Source of the DNA: Betaproteobacteria bacterium
GTDB taxonomy: Bacteria; Pseudomonadota; Gammaproteobacteria; Burkholderiales; CAIKXV01
Assembly (NCBI GenBank): GCA_021298815.1
Contig: JAJTHE010000088.1
Span: 1-34,874 of the forward strand
Direction of reading: 5' to 3'
Length of the DNA stretch: 34,874 nucleotides
The notes under the pieces: generated by a model
Database searches by the model: none
What the model was told of the DNA's origin: nothing
What the model saw: only the letters and a program-made list of their open reading frames with translations
Program-made: the position numbers and the translations under genes
Part shown: in pieces, positions 8,565 to 16,640 of the stretch
Position numbering within the stretch: the first letter of the stretch is position 1
Layout: the number at the start of each line of letters is the position of its first letter

Positions 8565-8981
8565 TCAGCCGGCCGCCGCCGGGCGCCGGGCGAGCAGCCA
8601 CCCGCTCGCCAGCGCCAGCCCGCCGAGCCCGATGTGCGGCAAGTTCGCCAGCACCTTGAACAGCAGCGGCATCGGCTGGATGCCGTACAGCACGATGCCC
8701 AGGTCGAGGTAGCCGGAACCGGTGGCCAGGCCGAGCAGGCCGTCGGCGAGATAGAGCGCGCCGAAGGTGCGCAGGAAGACCAGCGCCGCCCGTTCGGAAC
8801 GTCCCGCGGCGAACGCGGCCCAGCAGGCAGAGGCGAAATGCAGTGCGTCATCGAAGCGGTCGAGCGCGAAGATGCCGAAGGCCCGGCCCTCGGCATCGGT
8901 CGGCCCCGGGATGCAGTTCAGGCTGGTCACCGCGAGCAGCATCAGCGCATGGCCTGCCGCGATCCGGCGTGCCAGGCTCAT
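8565..8981 (-). CDS. Four-helix membrane protein (DUF4383-like)
   Basis: 138 residues with about four hydrophobic helices: HALMLLAVTSLNCIPG, ALHFASACWAAFAAG, FLRTFGALYLADGLLGL and IGLGGLALASGWLLA. The arrangement with a His in the second helix region (DALHFASACWAAF) and in the last (NLPHIGLGG) resembles DUF4383-type membrane proteins, but this is recalled similarity, not a search. The ATG at 8981 is 12 bases after the FAD-oxidase stop, and the next gene starts 11 bases after its stop, so the gene sits inside an operon. Function is unknown; a membrane anchor or electron-transfer partner of the oxidase is possible. No haem or iron-sulphur motif is evident. Confidence 0.8.
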   Translation of the reverse strand: MSLARRIAAGHALMLLAVTSLNCIPGPTDAEGRAFGIFALDRFDDALHFASACWAAFAAGRSERAALVFLRTFGALYLADGLLGLATGSGYLDLGIVLYGIQPMPLLFKVLANLPHIGLGGLALASGWLLARRPAAAG

Positions 8982-8993
8982 CGACGCGGGCGC

Positions 8994-10547
8994 TCAGGCC
9001 GGGCGTGAAAGATAGGCATCCCACAGCGCGTGCCGGAACAGCAGGCCGGGATCGTAATGGCGCTTGCGCGCCGCGAACTCGGCATGGCGCGGATTGCTGC
9101 GTTCGAACTGGTCGCGCCGCGCATGCAGGCGATAGGGCAGGTAGTAGGTCCCGCCGATGCGCAGCACATGGTCGATCAGTGCCTCGGTCATCTGCAGCAT
9201 GTCGGCCTCGCCCTCCGGCGTCATCACCTGCGAGAACAGCATCACCGCCGCGATGCGCGGCTCCGGCGCGTACGACAGCACGCTGGTCGGGTCGGGCGCG
9301 ACGTAGCGCAGCGTCACGTTGAGCAGTTCCTGCCGGGATCCGAGGATCACCTCGCGGCAGGCCGCGAGGAAGGCCGGGAACACTTCCGGACTGACGAAAT
9401 ACTCGTGCAGGATGTCGGTGCGGTTGGCATGCCGTCCAGCCAGGTTCGCCACCGGTTCGTTCATCAGCGTGTTGCGTGTCGCCTCGCCAGATCCGACCGA
9501 CGGATTGATCGCGGTCTCGGCGATCCAGCGCGCACGCTTGGCCGGCTCCGAACCGATCTGCGCGCGGAACACCTCGCGCGACACGGATGCGAACAGCCCG
9601 CCAGTCCCGGCCGGTGGCAGCGGTCGGTCGGTGGCCACCGGCCGATAGGTGACCAGCAGCGCATCCTCGAGGAAACCGCTGCGCGCGACCGACAGCCGCC
9701 CGTAGGCCATGCGCACCGACCGGTCGGACTGGATCACCTTCGCGAAACGGGCGCCGGCCGCGTCGCCGGCCAGGCGCTCCCGGGTCGGCCGCAGCAGCTG
9801 GTTCTCGACCATCTCGACATCGAGGTCGATCAGCACGCCGAACAGACCGTAGCCGCCCATCGACAGCGCGAACAGGTCGGGATTCTCGTCGCGCGAACAG
9901 TTCACCCGCGTGCCGTCGGCGAGCATGATGCGGAACGCCCGCACCGTGCTGCCGAACGGGCCGAACGGCGCCGGCCAGCCATGGGCATTCACCGCGAAGG
10001 TGGCGCCGACCGAGAAATCCGAGTTGGACTGCATGACCGCCGGCGAGAAGCCGATCCCGTCGAGCTTGTCGATCACCTGCGACCACCGGGCGCCGGCATG
10101 TACCCTGAACACCTTCGAACGGGTGTCCGGTTCGCAGATGTTGATGGCGAGGGTCAGCGCATGGCCGTCGCGCGGCAGGCTCTGCCCGCCCATCGAGTGG
10201 CGCGCCCCGGATGCGACGAAAGGACGTCGCAGCGACGCGGCGCTGCGCAGTTGTCCGTGCAGCATGCCGAGGAAGAACGCCTCGTCCCGCAGGTCGGCGG
10301 TCCAGTGGCTGTGGACCGGAACGGGATTGAGCCGGCTTGCGTCGTTCAGCACGAAGCGCCTGCCCGAGGCGCGAACCCCCGCCGACTGGATCGAGAACGT
10401 GACCGCGGCGGCCGGCGGAATGGCTGGCTTCGGCGGAGACACCGGGGCGCCCGTCGACGCCCGCAGCGTGCCGGCAAGGGACGTAGCGCCGACGGCGGCG
10501 GAGGCCGCGGCAAAGCGCAGGTAACGGCGACGGTGCGGTTCGTTCAT
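8994..10547 (-). CDS. Tat-exported FAD-binding oxidoreductase (VAO/PCMH family)
   Basis: Flavin oxidase or dehydrogenase of the vanillyl-alcohol-oxidase fold, 517 residues. The N-terminus (RRRYLRF followed by a hydrophobic AAASAAVGATSLAG run) is a twin-arginine signal, so the protein is probably exported folded with its cofactor. The FAD-binding half includes PFVASGARHSMGGQ, where His117 is in the place of the covalently flavinylated histidine of cytokinin-dehydrogenase and aldonolactone-oxidase relatives. It continues with FRVHAGARWSQVIDKL and the NSDFSVGATFAVNAHGW segment. The C-terminus (GGTYYLPYRLHARRDQFE; YDPGLLFRHALW) recalls the arabinonolactone-oxidase tail. The ATG at 10547 gives the Tat signal at the very start. 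First gene of a four-gene operon; substrate unknown. Confidence 0.9.
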   Translation of the reverse strand: MNEPHRRRYLRFAAASAAVGATSLAGTLRASTGAPVSPPKPAIPPAAAVTFSIQSAGVRASGRRFVLNDASRLNPVPVHSHWTADLRDEAFFLGMLHGQLRSAASLRRPFVASGARHSMGGQSLPRDGHALTLAINICEPDTRSKVFRVHAGARWSQVIDKLDGIGFSPAVMQSNSDFSVGATFAVNAHGWPAPFGPFGSTVRAFRIMLADGTRVNCSRDENPDLFALSMGGYGLFGVLIDLDVEMVENQLLRPTRERLAGDAAGARFAKVIQSDRSVRMAYGRLSVARSGFLEDALLVTYRPVATDRPLPPAGTGGLFASVSREVFRAQIGSEPAKRARWIAETAINPSVGSGEATRNTLMNEPVANLAGRHANRTDILHEYFVSPEVFPAFLAACREVILGSRQELLNVTLRYVAPDPTSVLSYAPEPRIAAVMLFSQVMTPEGEADMLQMTEALIDHVLRIGGTYYLPYRLHARRDQFERSNPRHAEFAARKRHYDPGLLFRHALWDAYLSRPA

Positions 10548-10574
10548 GAAAAAGGCATCATCGGGTTCGGTGCA

Positions 10575-11738
10575 ATGCAACATCGACGAATGGAACCGTT
10601 CCCGAGCGTACCCCAACCACAGGCCGACCGCGGGCGCAGAGGGCGCCGGCGCCCGAGCCTGGGGGCTCTGTCCGGCGCACTGGCCGCGGCGGCTGCGCTG
10701 TGCCTGCTGGTCGCCGTCTGCGTGCTGGTCGCCTTCGACCGGGCCGCCGCGCGCCGCGAGACTGAAACCCAGGAAACCTCGGCCCCGCCGTCCGGACGCC
10801 TGCTCCACGCATTCCCGCTCGATTCGACCTTCGGCAGGGTGTTCGTCCAGGAATGGGGACCGCGCGACGCGACGCCGATCCTGATCAGCCACGGCACCGG
10901 CGCATGGAGCGGCTTCTGGGCGGCGATCGGCCAGGACCTGGCCCGCACCGGCTACCGCGTGGTGGCGATCGACCTGCCGCCGTTCGGCTTCTCCGACCGC
11001 GATCCGAAGGCCCGCTACGGCCGGGCCGACCAGGCCGCGCGCCTGGTCGGCGTGCTCGACGAACTGGACGCCTGCCGCGGCGTGCTGCTCGGGCATTCGT
11101 CCGGTGCGGGGCCGGTGGTCGAGGCCCTGCTGCGCTATCCGCAGCGGCTTGTGGGCGCGGTACTGGTCTCGCCAGCCCTGGCACTGCCGTCCGCAGACGA
11201 AGAGCCGCCGCCGGTTTCCGCGCTGGTCGAACTCGTGCTCGGCTCGGACACCCTGACACGGATGCTGACTGCCGCGACCCTCAGCAATCCGCTCCTCACC
11301 CGCCGTTTCCTGACCTCGATGCTGGAACGGGACGCGGCGGCGACCGAGGAACAGGCAGAGATCCTGCGCCGGCCACTGCGCCGCACCGGCACCACGCCGG
11401 GCTATGCCGACTGGCTGCCCTTCCTGCTCGAGCCCGACCGGGAAGCCCTGAGCCGTCGCGCGGACGCGCTGCGCAGCATCCCGCGGCCGGTGGGCATCGT
11501 GTTCGGCGAGGCCGACAGCGTGGTCCCGGTGGCCGAGGGGCGACGCATCGCCGGGCTGCTACCCGGCGCGACCATCGACGTGCTGCCCGGCGTCGGGCAT
11601 GTCCCGCATGTCGAGGCGCCGGCCGAAACCCTGCGGGCGCTGGTCGCGCAACTGCAACGCATCCCACCGGACGCGACCGCGCCCGGCGCGCCGCGCCGGC
11701 TCGACCTGGAGGCCTGCCGGCTGGGCAGCACGAACTGA
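10575..11738 (+). CDS. Membrane-anchored alpha/beta hydrolase
   Basis: Serine hydrolase of the alpha/beta fold, 387 residues. After an Arg/Pro-rich cytoplasmic start comes one membrane helix (ALSGALAAAAALCLLVAVCVLVAF, about residues 31-54), then the catalytic domain. The oxyanion region is ISHGTGAWSGFW, the nucleophile elbow GHSSG (Ser175), the acid Asp314 in VFGEADSVVP, and the base His342 in GVGHVPHVE, so the triad is complete. The helical cap lies between about 205 and 290. Start is ATG 10575 or 10590; neither has a clear ribosome site. It is divergent from the Tat FAD oxidase with only 27 bases between the start codons, so the two may be co-regulated. Ester or epoxide substrates cannot be told apart from sequence alone. 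Confidence 0.9.
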   Translation: MQHRRMEPFPSVPQPQADRGRRGRRRPSLGALSGALAAAAALCLLVAVCVLVAFDRAAARRETETQETSAPPSGRLLHAFPLDSTFGRVFVQEWGPRDATPILISHGTGAWSGFWAAIGQDLARTGYRVVAIDLPPFGFSDRDPKARYGRADQAARLVGVLDELDACRGVLLGHSSGAGPVVEALLRYPQRLVGAVLVSPALALPSADEEPPPVSALVELVLGSDTLTRMLTAATLSNPLLTRRFLTSMLERDAAATEEQAEILRRPLRRTGTTPGYADWLPFLLEPDREALSRRADALRSIPRPVGIVFGEADSVVPVAEGRRIAGLLPGATIDVLPGVGHVPHVEAPAETLRALVAQLQRIPPDATAPGAPRRLDLEACRLGSTN

Positions 11739-11789
11739 CCTGCGGCGACCGGATTGCTGCGACCGACGTGCGGCGGCCGACGCGCTGCC

Positions 11790-12446
11790 TCAGCCCTGCA
11801 ACACCCGCCGCATCTTCGCGACCGCGCTCTCCGGACTGGTCAGGGGCTTCTCGCCGGTCGCGGCCTCCACCACCGATGCCGCACGGGCCATCGAGAACTG
11901 CGACAGCAGCAGCCGGCCACGGCCCCTGAAGCGGGCAGCGGCTTCCGCGATCAGCCGGTCGTGCGCCGCCCCGTCGCCTTCCCCGAGCAGGCGCTGCGCG
12001 TCGGGCACGTGCACCCCGATCAGTTCCGGCATGCGCCCGCCCGGGCCGACCGCCTCGCGGAAGTCGACTTCCATCGACGGGATGCTCGGTGCGAAGGTGG
12101 CCAGCACCACGATCGGCATGTCGGCCGCCACGGCCTCCTCGACCATGGCCTCGTTCGGCTTGAGCATCGGCACCTGCGCATGTCGCCGCACCGCATCGAT
12201 CGCCTCGCCGAACGCGGAGCAGGTGTAGATGATGCCGCCGACCTTCTGCGCGACGCAGTAGTCGGTGAGCGCCCGGAAGCGCGGCGCGAAGTCGACCTGC
12301 ATGCCGCCGGGCGCGGCGCGATCGACGGAGAGCGAATCGTCGAGCAGGTTCATCGGCTGCGCGCCAGGCAGGCCGGCGCGCAGCGCGTCGTTGATCGGCG
12401 CGACCGCCAGCGGGGTCGCGTGGATGAGTCCGATACGCAGGTTCAT
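11790..12446 (-). CDS. Asp/Glu racemase superfamily protein with a single catalytic Cys
   Basis: 218 residues, full length for the superfamily that includes aspartate/glutamate racemase, hydantoin racemase, maleate isomerase and arylmalonate decarboxylase. The first catalytic site is intact (GGIIYTCSAFGEAI, Cys76). At the place of the second cysteine the sequence reads LLLSQFSMARAA, with Gln183/Ser185 instead of Cys, so a standard two-base racemisation is unlikely and a one-cysteine isomerase, lyase or decarboxylase is possible. The protein starts MNLRIGLIHATPLAVAPI with no signal peptide, so it is cytoplasmic. The start at 12446 is 14 bases after the stop of the dehydrogenase gene, so the two form an operon and probably share a pathway. 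The true substrate is unknown. Confidence 0.88.
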   Translation of the reverse strand: MNLRIGLIHATPLAVAPINDALRAGLPGAQPMNLLDDSLSVDRAAPGGMQVDFAPRFRALTDYCVAQKVGGIIYTCSAFGEAIDAVRRHAQVPMLKPNEAMVEEAVAADMPIVVLATFAPSIPSMEVDFREAVGPGGRMPELIGVHVPDAQRLLGEGDGAAHDRLIAEAAARFRGRGRLLLSQFSMARAASVVEAATGEKPLTSPESAVAKMRRVLQG

Positions 12447-12460
12447 TCGTGCAGTCCCGT

Positions 12461-13525
12461 TCAGATGGAGGCGACGGCCTGCACGACTTCCGCGGTGAAC
12501 GCGGCGGTGCCGAGCGCTCCGCCGAGGTCGCCGGTGCGGCGCTCCGGATCGACGATCACCGAGTCGATCGCCCGCTCCATCGCCGCCGCCGCATCGACCA
12601 GCTTCGCGTTGCCGGTGCGCCGCCCGTACCAGTCGAACAGCATGCCGGCGGAGAGGATCAGCGAGGTCGGGTTGGCGATGCCCTTGCCGGCGATGTCGGG
12701 CGCCGAACCGTGCTGCGCCTGCGCGACGCAGAAGTCGTCGCCCTGGTTGGTCGACCCGGCCAAGCCGAGGCTGCCGGACAGTTCGCCCGCCTCGTCGGAC
12801 AGGATGTCGCCGAACATGTTCTCGGCCATCACCACGTCGAACTTCGACGGGTCGCGCACCAGCAGCGCGGCCATCGCATCGACGATCTTCTCTTCCACCT
12901 CGACGTCGGGATAGTCCTTCGCCACCGCGCGCGCCTCGCGCAGCCAGAGGCCGTCGGACATCTTCATCACGTTGTGCTTGTGCACGATGGTGACCTTCTT
13001 CCGCCGTCCGCGCGCCAGCTCGAAGGAGACGATGGCGATCTTGCGCGAGGCCTCGGCGGTGATCTTGCGCACGGCGATCGCCATGTCCGGCGTCGGCATG
13101 AACTCGCCCACACCCATGAACATGTTGCGGTCGGCGTAGAAGCCTTCCGTGCACTGGCGCACGATGATCAGGTCCATCGGCACGCCGACGCGCGACAGGC
13201 CCATCCGGCTCTTCGCCGGACGGATGTTCGCGTAGAGGTCCCACTTCACCCGGAACTCGCCGGACGGGTTGATGCCGCCCTGGTCGCGCGGCGGGTAGTC
13301 GAGGTGCGACACCGGGCCGAGGATCACGCCGTCGCAGTGCGCGACCTTGGCGCGCACATGGTCGGGGAATGTGGACTTGAACTTCTCCAGTGCGGGGAAG
13401 CCGATCAGGTCGTGGTCGTACTTCAGGCCGAGCCCGAAGCGCGCGTCCGCGGCGGCGCAGACGGCGAGCGTCGCGTCGGTGATCTCTGGGCCGATGCCGT
13501 CGCCCGGCAGTACCAGCAGTTTCAT
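12461..13525 (-). CDS. Isocitrate/isopropylmalate dehydrogenase family protein (tartrate/malate DH-like)
   Basis: NAD(P)-dependent beta-decarboxylating dehydrogenase, 354 residues. It opens with the family start LLVLPGDGIGPEI. Substrate-contact residues are visible in YANIRPAKSR (Arg102) and VRQCTEGFYADRN (Tyr130). The metal-binding Asp cluster is NMFGDILSDEAGEL and the nucleotide-binding loop is HGSAPDIAGKGIANP. The start codon is decided by a GGGAGG site 6 bases before the second of two close ATGs (13525). It is followed by the single-Cys racemase-family gene after 14 bases. Housekeeping leuB normally sits with leuC/leuD, which are absent here; this and the sequence style suggest a catabolic paralogue acting on a 2-hydroxy diacid such as tartrate or a malate derivative. 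Confidence 0.9.
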   Translation of the reverse strand: MKLLVLPGDGIGPEITDATLAVCAAADARFGLGLKYDHDLIGFPALEKFKSTFPDHVRAKVAHCDGVILGPVSHLDYPPRDQGGINPSGEFRVKWDLYANIRPAKSRMGLSRVGVPMDLIIVRQCTEGFYADRNMFMGVGEFMPTPDMAIAVRKITAEASRKIAIVSFELARGRRKKVTIVHKHNVMKMSDGLWLREARAVAKDYPDVEVEEKIVDAMAALLVRDPSKFDVVMAENMFGDILSDEAGELSGSLGLAGSTNQGDDFCVAQAQHGSAPDIAGKGIANPTSLILSAGMLFDWYGRRTGNAKLVDAAAAMERAIDSVIVDPERRTGDLGGALGTAAFTAEVVQAVASI

Positions 13526-13585
13526 TGCCATCCTCCCGTACCGGCGGGCTTCGAACCACGCAGCAACCGCGCCGGGTAATCGCCA

Positions 13586-14266
13586 ATGATCGCATGCCGT
13601 GCATCGGCCTGCTGCAGTACCGGCCATTGGTCCGAAAGGACCAATGGCCGGTACTTTTCCTCATCCGGCGACGTCACCTCCTTCGACTCGCAGGCCGCGT
13701 TCAACGGGGCCTCCTCCTCGACGCTGGTGGAAACGTTCGAACTCGCCTCGATCCCGGGCGTCGGGCGAAATGTTTCGCTGTCCGGATTCAGCGCGAACGG
13801 CGTCACCTATGCACCGGCGGGCGGCCCCAACGTATTCGTCGCCGATCCGGGCTACAACAACTTCGGCACCGGTGTCGGCACCACTACCACCAGCGTACCG
13901 ACGCGCAACGGCGATGAGGATTTCCGCTTTTCGTTCGCCCCCCGGACGGCGGTCGGCTTCGACACCTACACCAATGGACTGGGTCTGGTGACCGTTTCGG
14001 TGCTCGGTGCCGGCAACACGGTGCTCGATTCCTTCCAGTCCCCGGGCAGCGAGAACGGCATCGGCTACCTGGGCATCGTCAGCACCAGCGCGATCAGCGC
14101 GATCCGCTGGGGCAGTACCCTCGGCGGGCAGCGGAACACCGGCGTCGACAACATGTCCCTGGGTGACGCAATCACGGTCGTGCCGGTACCGCTGGCGCTG
14201 GCGCTGCTGCCGGGCGGGCCGGGCCTGCTGGGCGCGGCTGGCAGCCGCAGGCGGCTCGGTCGCTGA
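13586..14266 (+). CDS. PEP-CTERM-like sorting-signal protein, N-terminus apparently lost
   Basis: The open frame ends with a sorting-signal pattern: VPVP (residues 199-202), a hydrophobic run LALALLPGGPGLLGAAG and an Arg cluster SRRRLGR, like the VPLPA/PEP-CTERM tails processed by exosortases. The body (TSFDSQAAFNGASSSTLVETFE; GYLGIVSTSAISAIRWG) looks like a typical exported beta-rich PEP-CTERM protein. However, no signal peptide is present: the 24 residues before it are encoded by a perfect hairpin plus flanking DNA, and no start codon exists between the hairpin and the recognisable domain. So this is probably a truncated gene or pseudogene; the nominal ATG at 13586 is likely not a true start. 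Convergent with rtcA. Confidence 0.6.
   Translation: MIACRASACCSTGHWSERTNGRYFSSSGDVTSFDSQAAFNGASSSTLVETFELASIPGVGRNVSLSGFSANGVTYAPAGGPNVFVADPGYNNFGTGVGTTTTSVPTRNGDEDFRFSFAPRTAVGFDTYTNGLGLVTVSVLGAGNTVLDSFQSPGSENGIGYLGIVSTSAISAIRWGSTLGGQRNTGVDNMSLGDAITVVPVPLALALLPGGPGLLGAAGSRRRLGR
13616..13655 (+). terminator. Perfect 18-bp hairpin with GAAA loop and T-run
   Basis: AGTACCGGCCATTGGTCC (13616-13633), loop GAAA, then the exact complement (13638-13655), with TTTT from 13655. This has the form of an intrinsic terminator for plus-strand transcription, with a GNRA tetraloop. No plus-strand gene lies upstream in the preceding 1.8 kb, and the hairpin abuts the truncated PEP-CTERM-like gene. It may therefore be the relic of a lost upstream gene or the end of a small mobile palindromic element. 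Confidence 0.7.
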
Positions 14267-14296
14267 CCACCTGCGCCGGGGCGGCCCGCCCCGGTT

Positions 14297-15352
14297 TCAA
14301 GTACCGGGCAGCAATCGATGGGAGACGGACACCTGCCATGACGCGGGACCGTGCTGAACGGCGTCGAACGCAACCGGCAGGAACGCCTCGATCACACCCA
14401 TGTTAGTCGTTGCATGGAGCGTCAAGTCGGTGCAGGTGAATGACGCCGGTGTCCCGGTGCGGGAAACCGCGAGCGCGAGGGGCAGCATCCACTGATCGGC
14501 CAGGTGCGGCCCGAGCGCCCCAGCCGAGTCCATGTATGCGCGAACGCCGCTGATCGCGACTTCGGCCACGGCCTCGCTGGTCACGCCCTTCTCCCCGAAG
14601 GCGGTGACCACCTCCCCGACATGCTCATGCAGGACGGTGACCAGCAGTGCATTGCCCGGGCCCTCGTTGCTGCGCGCCGCCGGGGCGCGCAACTGGTCCG
14701 CAAGCAATCCGAGTCCCGCGCCGATCGCATCCAGCTCGCGTTGCACGACCCGCGCAGGCAGGCCCGGTGCGAAGCATTCCACGTAGGTATCGAGCAGGGG
14801 CCCGCGCGAATCCAGGTCGAACGGCTGAAGTTGCGCAGCCGGTGGCGCCACCTCGGCAGCGAACACGCCGCCGCCGGCAGGATGGAAACCCAGCCGCCGC
14901 AATTGCAGGTCGATGCCGACCCCGAGCCGGGCAAGCAACGGCGCGAAGCAGCGCTGCACGAAATGGAACGGCGGCGCCATCGGATTGTGCGTGCCTCCGC
15001 CGAGCAGCAGCCGGCTCGGGCCGGATGCGACCATAAGCGCGGGCAGCACCGTCTGGAACACGAGGCAGCAACTGCCCGCCGTGCCCACGCTGAAGCTGTA
15101 GTCGCCCGGACGCACCGGCCCCGGCTCGAAGACGAGTTCGCACGAGCCGAGCTCCGCGCCCCACGCCTTCGCACCGCTGACCTGCATCGCGGCGTTCACG
15201 CAGGCCAGATGCTGGCGCATCAGGCCGGGTCGGGGCCTGCGTGCACGTATTCCGCGAAGCTTCACCGGCTGCCTCGTGCACAGGGAGAGCGCCAGCGCGG
15301 AGCGCAGGACCTGGCCACCGCCTTCCCCTGCCGAGCCGTCGATTTCGATCAA
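14297..15352 (-). CDS. rtcA: RNA 3'-terminal phosphate cyclase
   Basis: Converts RNA 3'-phosphate ends to 2',3'-cyclic phosphate using ATP through a His-AMP intermediate; partner of the RtcB ligase in RNA repair. 351 residues. Landmarks in order: IDGSAGEGGGQVLRSALALS at the start, RPRPGLMRQHL, GGGTHNPMAPPFHFV, the NEGPGNALLV segment, GPHLADQWMLPLAL, and TLHATTNMGVIEAFLPV, where His313 corresponds to the adenylylated histidine. The start codon is TTG at 15352, backed by a strong GGAGG site 5 bases away; the overlapping ATG hits a stop after one codon. The gene begins 22 bases after the rtcB stop, so both are transcribed from the sigma54 promoter upstream of rtcB. Cytoplasmic. Confidence 0.96.
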   Translation of the reverse strand: MIEIDGSAGEGGGQVLRSALALSLCTRQPVKLRGIRARRPRPGLMRQHLACVNAAMQVSGAKAWGAELGSCELVFEPGPVRPGDYSFSVGTAGSCCLVFQTVLPALMVASGPSRLLLGGGTHNPMAPPFHFVQRCFAPLLARLGVGIDLQLRRLGFHPAGGGVFAAEVAPPAAQLQPFDLDSRGPLLDTYVECFAPGLPARVVQRELDAIGAGLGLLADQLRAPAARSNEGPGNALLVTVLHEHVGEVVTAFGEKGVTSEAVAEVAISGVRAYMDSAGALGPHLADQWMLPLALAVSRTGTPASFTCTDLTLHATTNMGVIEAFLPVAFDAVQHGPASWQVSVSHRLLPGT

Positions 15353-15374
15353 TTCATCCTCCGCGCGTGGCCGT

Positions 15375-16598
15375 TCAACCCTTCACGCATACGACCTGCC
15401 GCAGCGTATGCACCACTTCAACCAGGTCCCGCTGTGCTTCCATCACTGCATCGATGTCCTTGTACGCCATCGGGATCTCGTCGATCACGCCGGCGTCCTT
15501 GCGGCACTCGACGCCCTGCGTTGCCCGGACCTGGTCTTCCAACGTGAATCGCGCACGGGCCTGGGTCCGGCTCATCACGCGCCCGGCGCCATGGCTGCAG
15601 CTGTCGAAACTCTCGGCGTTGCCCAGCCCGCGCACGATGTAGCTTCGCGTGCCCATGCTCCCGGGGATGATGCCGAGCTGCCCGCGCCTCGCGCTCACCG
15701 CGCCCTTGCGCGTGATGAACACGTCTTCGCCGAAGTGGCGCTCGCGCTGCACGTAGTTGTGGTGGCAGTTCACCGCTTCGACGGCCGCCTCGAACGCCTT
15801 CGCGATGTTCCTGCGCACGGCCGCGACCAGGTTGGCCATCATCACCTCGCGGTTCTTCACCGCGAAGCGCTGGGCCCAGCCCACGCTGCGCACATACTCG
15901 TCGAAGTACCGCGCACCTTCCTCGAAGTAGGCAAGGTCGGCATCCGGGAGGTTGCGCTGGTGCACCTCGGCATCCTTCTTCGCGAGCGCGATGAAGTGGG
16001 TGCCGATCGCGTTTCCGACGCCACGCGAACCCGAGTGCAGCATGAGCCAGACGAAGTCGGCCTCGTCCAGGCACAGTTCGATGAAATGGTTGCCGGTACC
16101 CAGGGTGCCGAGATGCTTCCGGTTGTTGGTGTTCCTCAGCCTCGGGTGAAGCTCGCACAGCTGGTCGAACTCTTCCGCCAGGCCGGCCCATGCCGCGTCG
16201 ACCGGGTCCGGCGGACTGTCCCAGGCGCCGGGATCCCGCCCGCGCGAGCGGGGTCCCCCACCATGCGGTACCGCCCGCTCGATCGCCGATCGCAGGGGGC
16301 CGAGACTGTCCGGCAGGTCATTCGCATGCAGCGTCGTCCTGCAGGCCATCATGCCGCAGCCGATGTCGACCCCGACCGCAGCCGGGATGATCGCCCTGAG
16401 GGTGGGAATCACCGACCCGACGGTAGCACCGATGCCCACATGCACGTCGGGCATCACCGCGATGTGCGGGAACACGATCGGCAGCCGTGCCGCATTGGCG
16501 AGTTGCCTGCGCGCACCGACTTCCACCGGCACTCCGCGGGTCCACATCCTGATCGGCACGCCGCCTTCAGGCTGTTCGATCTCGTAGCGCGTCTCCAT
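15375..16598 (-). CDS. rtcB: RNA-splicing ligase RtcB
   Basis: GTP- and Mn-dependent ligase that joins RNA 2',3'-cyclic phosphate or 3'-phosphate ends to 5'-OH ends. 407 residues, almost the same length as the E. coli enzyme. Metal and guanylate residues are all present: MPDVHVG (Asp51, His53), VGVDIGCGM (Cys81), GTGNHFIEL, MLHSGSRGVG, NCHHNYVQ, and DSCSHGAGR, where His336 is the residue that becomes guanylylated. The C-terminus contains CRKDAGVIDEIPMAYKDID. I chose the ATG at 16598 since it matches the family start and lies about 30 bases after the expected transcription start; the in-frame ATG at 16640 lies at the promoter edge and would not be transcribed. First gene of rtcBA. Confidence 0.97.
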   Translation of the reverse strand: METRYEIEQPEGGVPIRMWTRGVPVEVGARRQLANAARLPIVFPHIAVMPDVHVGIGATVGSVIPTLRAIIPAAVGVDIGCGMMACRTTLHANDLPDSLGPLRSAIERAVPHGGGPRSRGRDPGAWDSPPDPVDAAWAGLAEEFDQLCELHPRLRNTNNRKHLGTLGTGNHFIELCLDEADFVWLMLHSGSRGVGNAIGTHFIALAKKDAEVHQRNLPDADLAYFEEGARYFDEYVRSVGWAQRFAVKNREVMMANLVAAVRRNIAKAFEAAVEAVNCHHNYVQRERHFGEDVFITRKGAVSARRGQLGIIPGSMGTRSYIVRGLGNAESFDSCSHGAGRVMSRTQARARFTLEDQVRATQGVECRKDAGVIDEIPMAYKDIDAVMEAQRDLVEVVHTLRQVVCVKG

Positions 16599-16640
16599 CC
16601 TCGTTCCCGTCTTCGGTCTGAACTCGATGCAGTCACTCAT

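Noticed and set aside
13550..13557. tRNA T-loop-like TTCGAACC in the gap before the hairpin
   Set aside because: The flanking bases do not form the T-arm stem and no cloverleaf or CCA end can be built around it.
16599..16640. Longer RtcB starting at the ATG at 16640 (MSDCIEF)
   Set aside because: This ATG touches the -12 element of the rtcBA promoter, so it lies upstream of the expected transcript; homologues start at the 16598 position.
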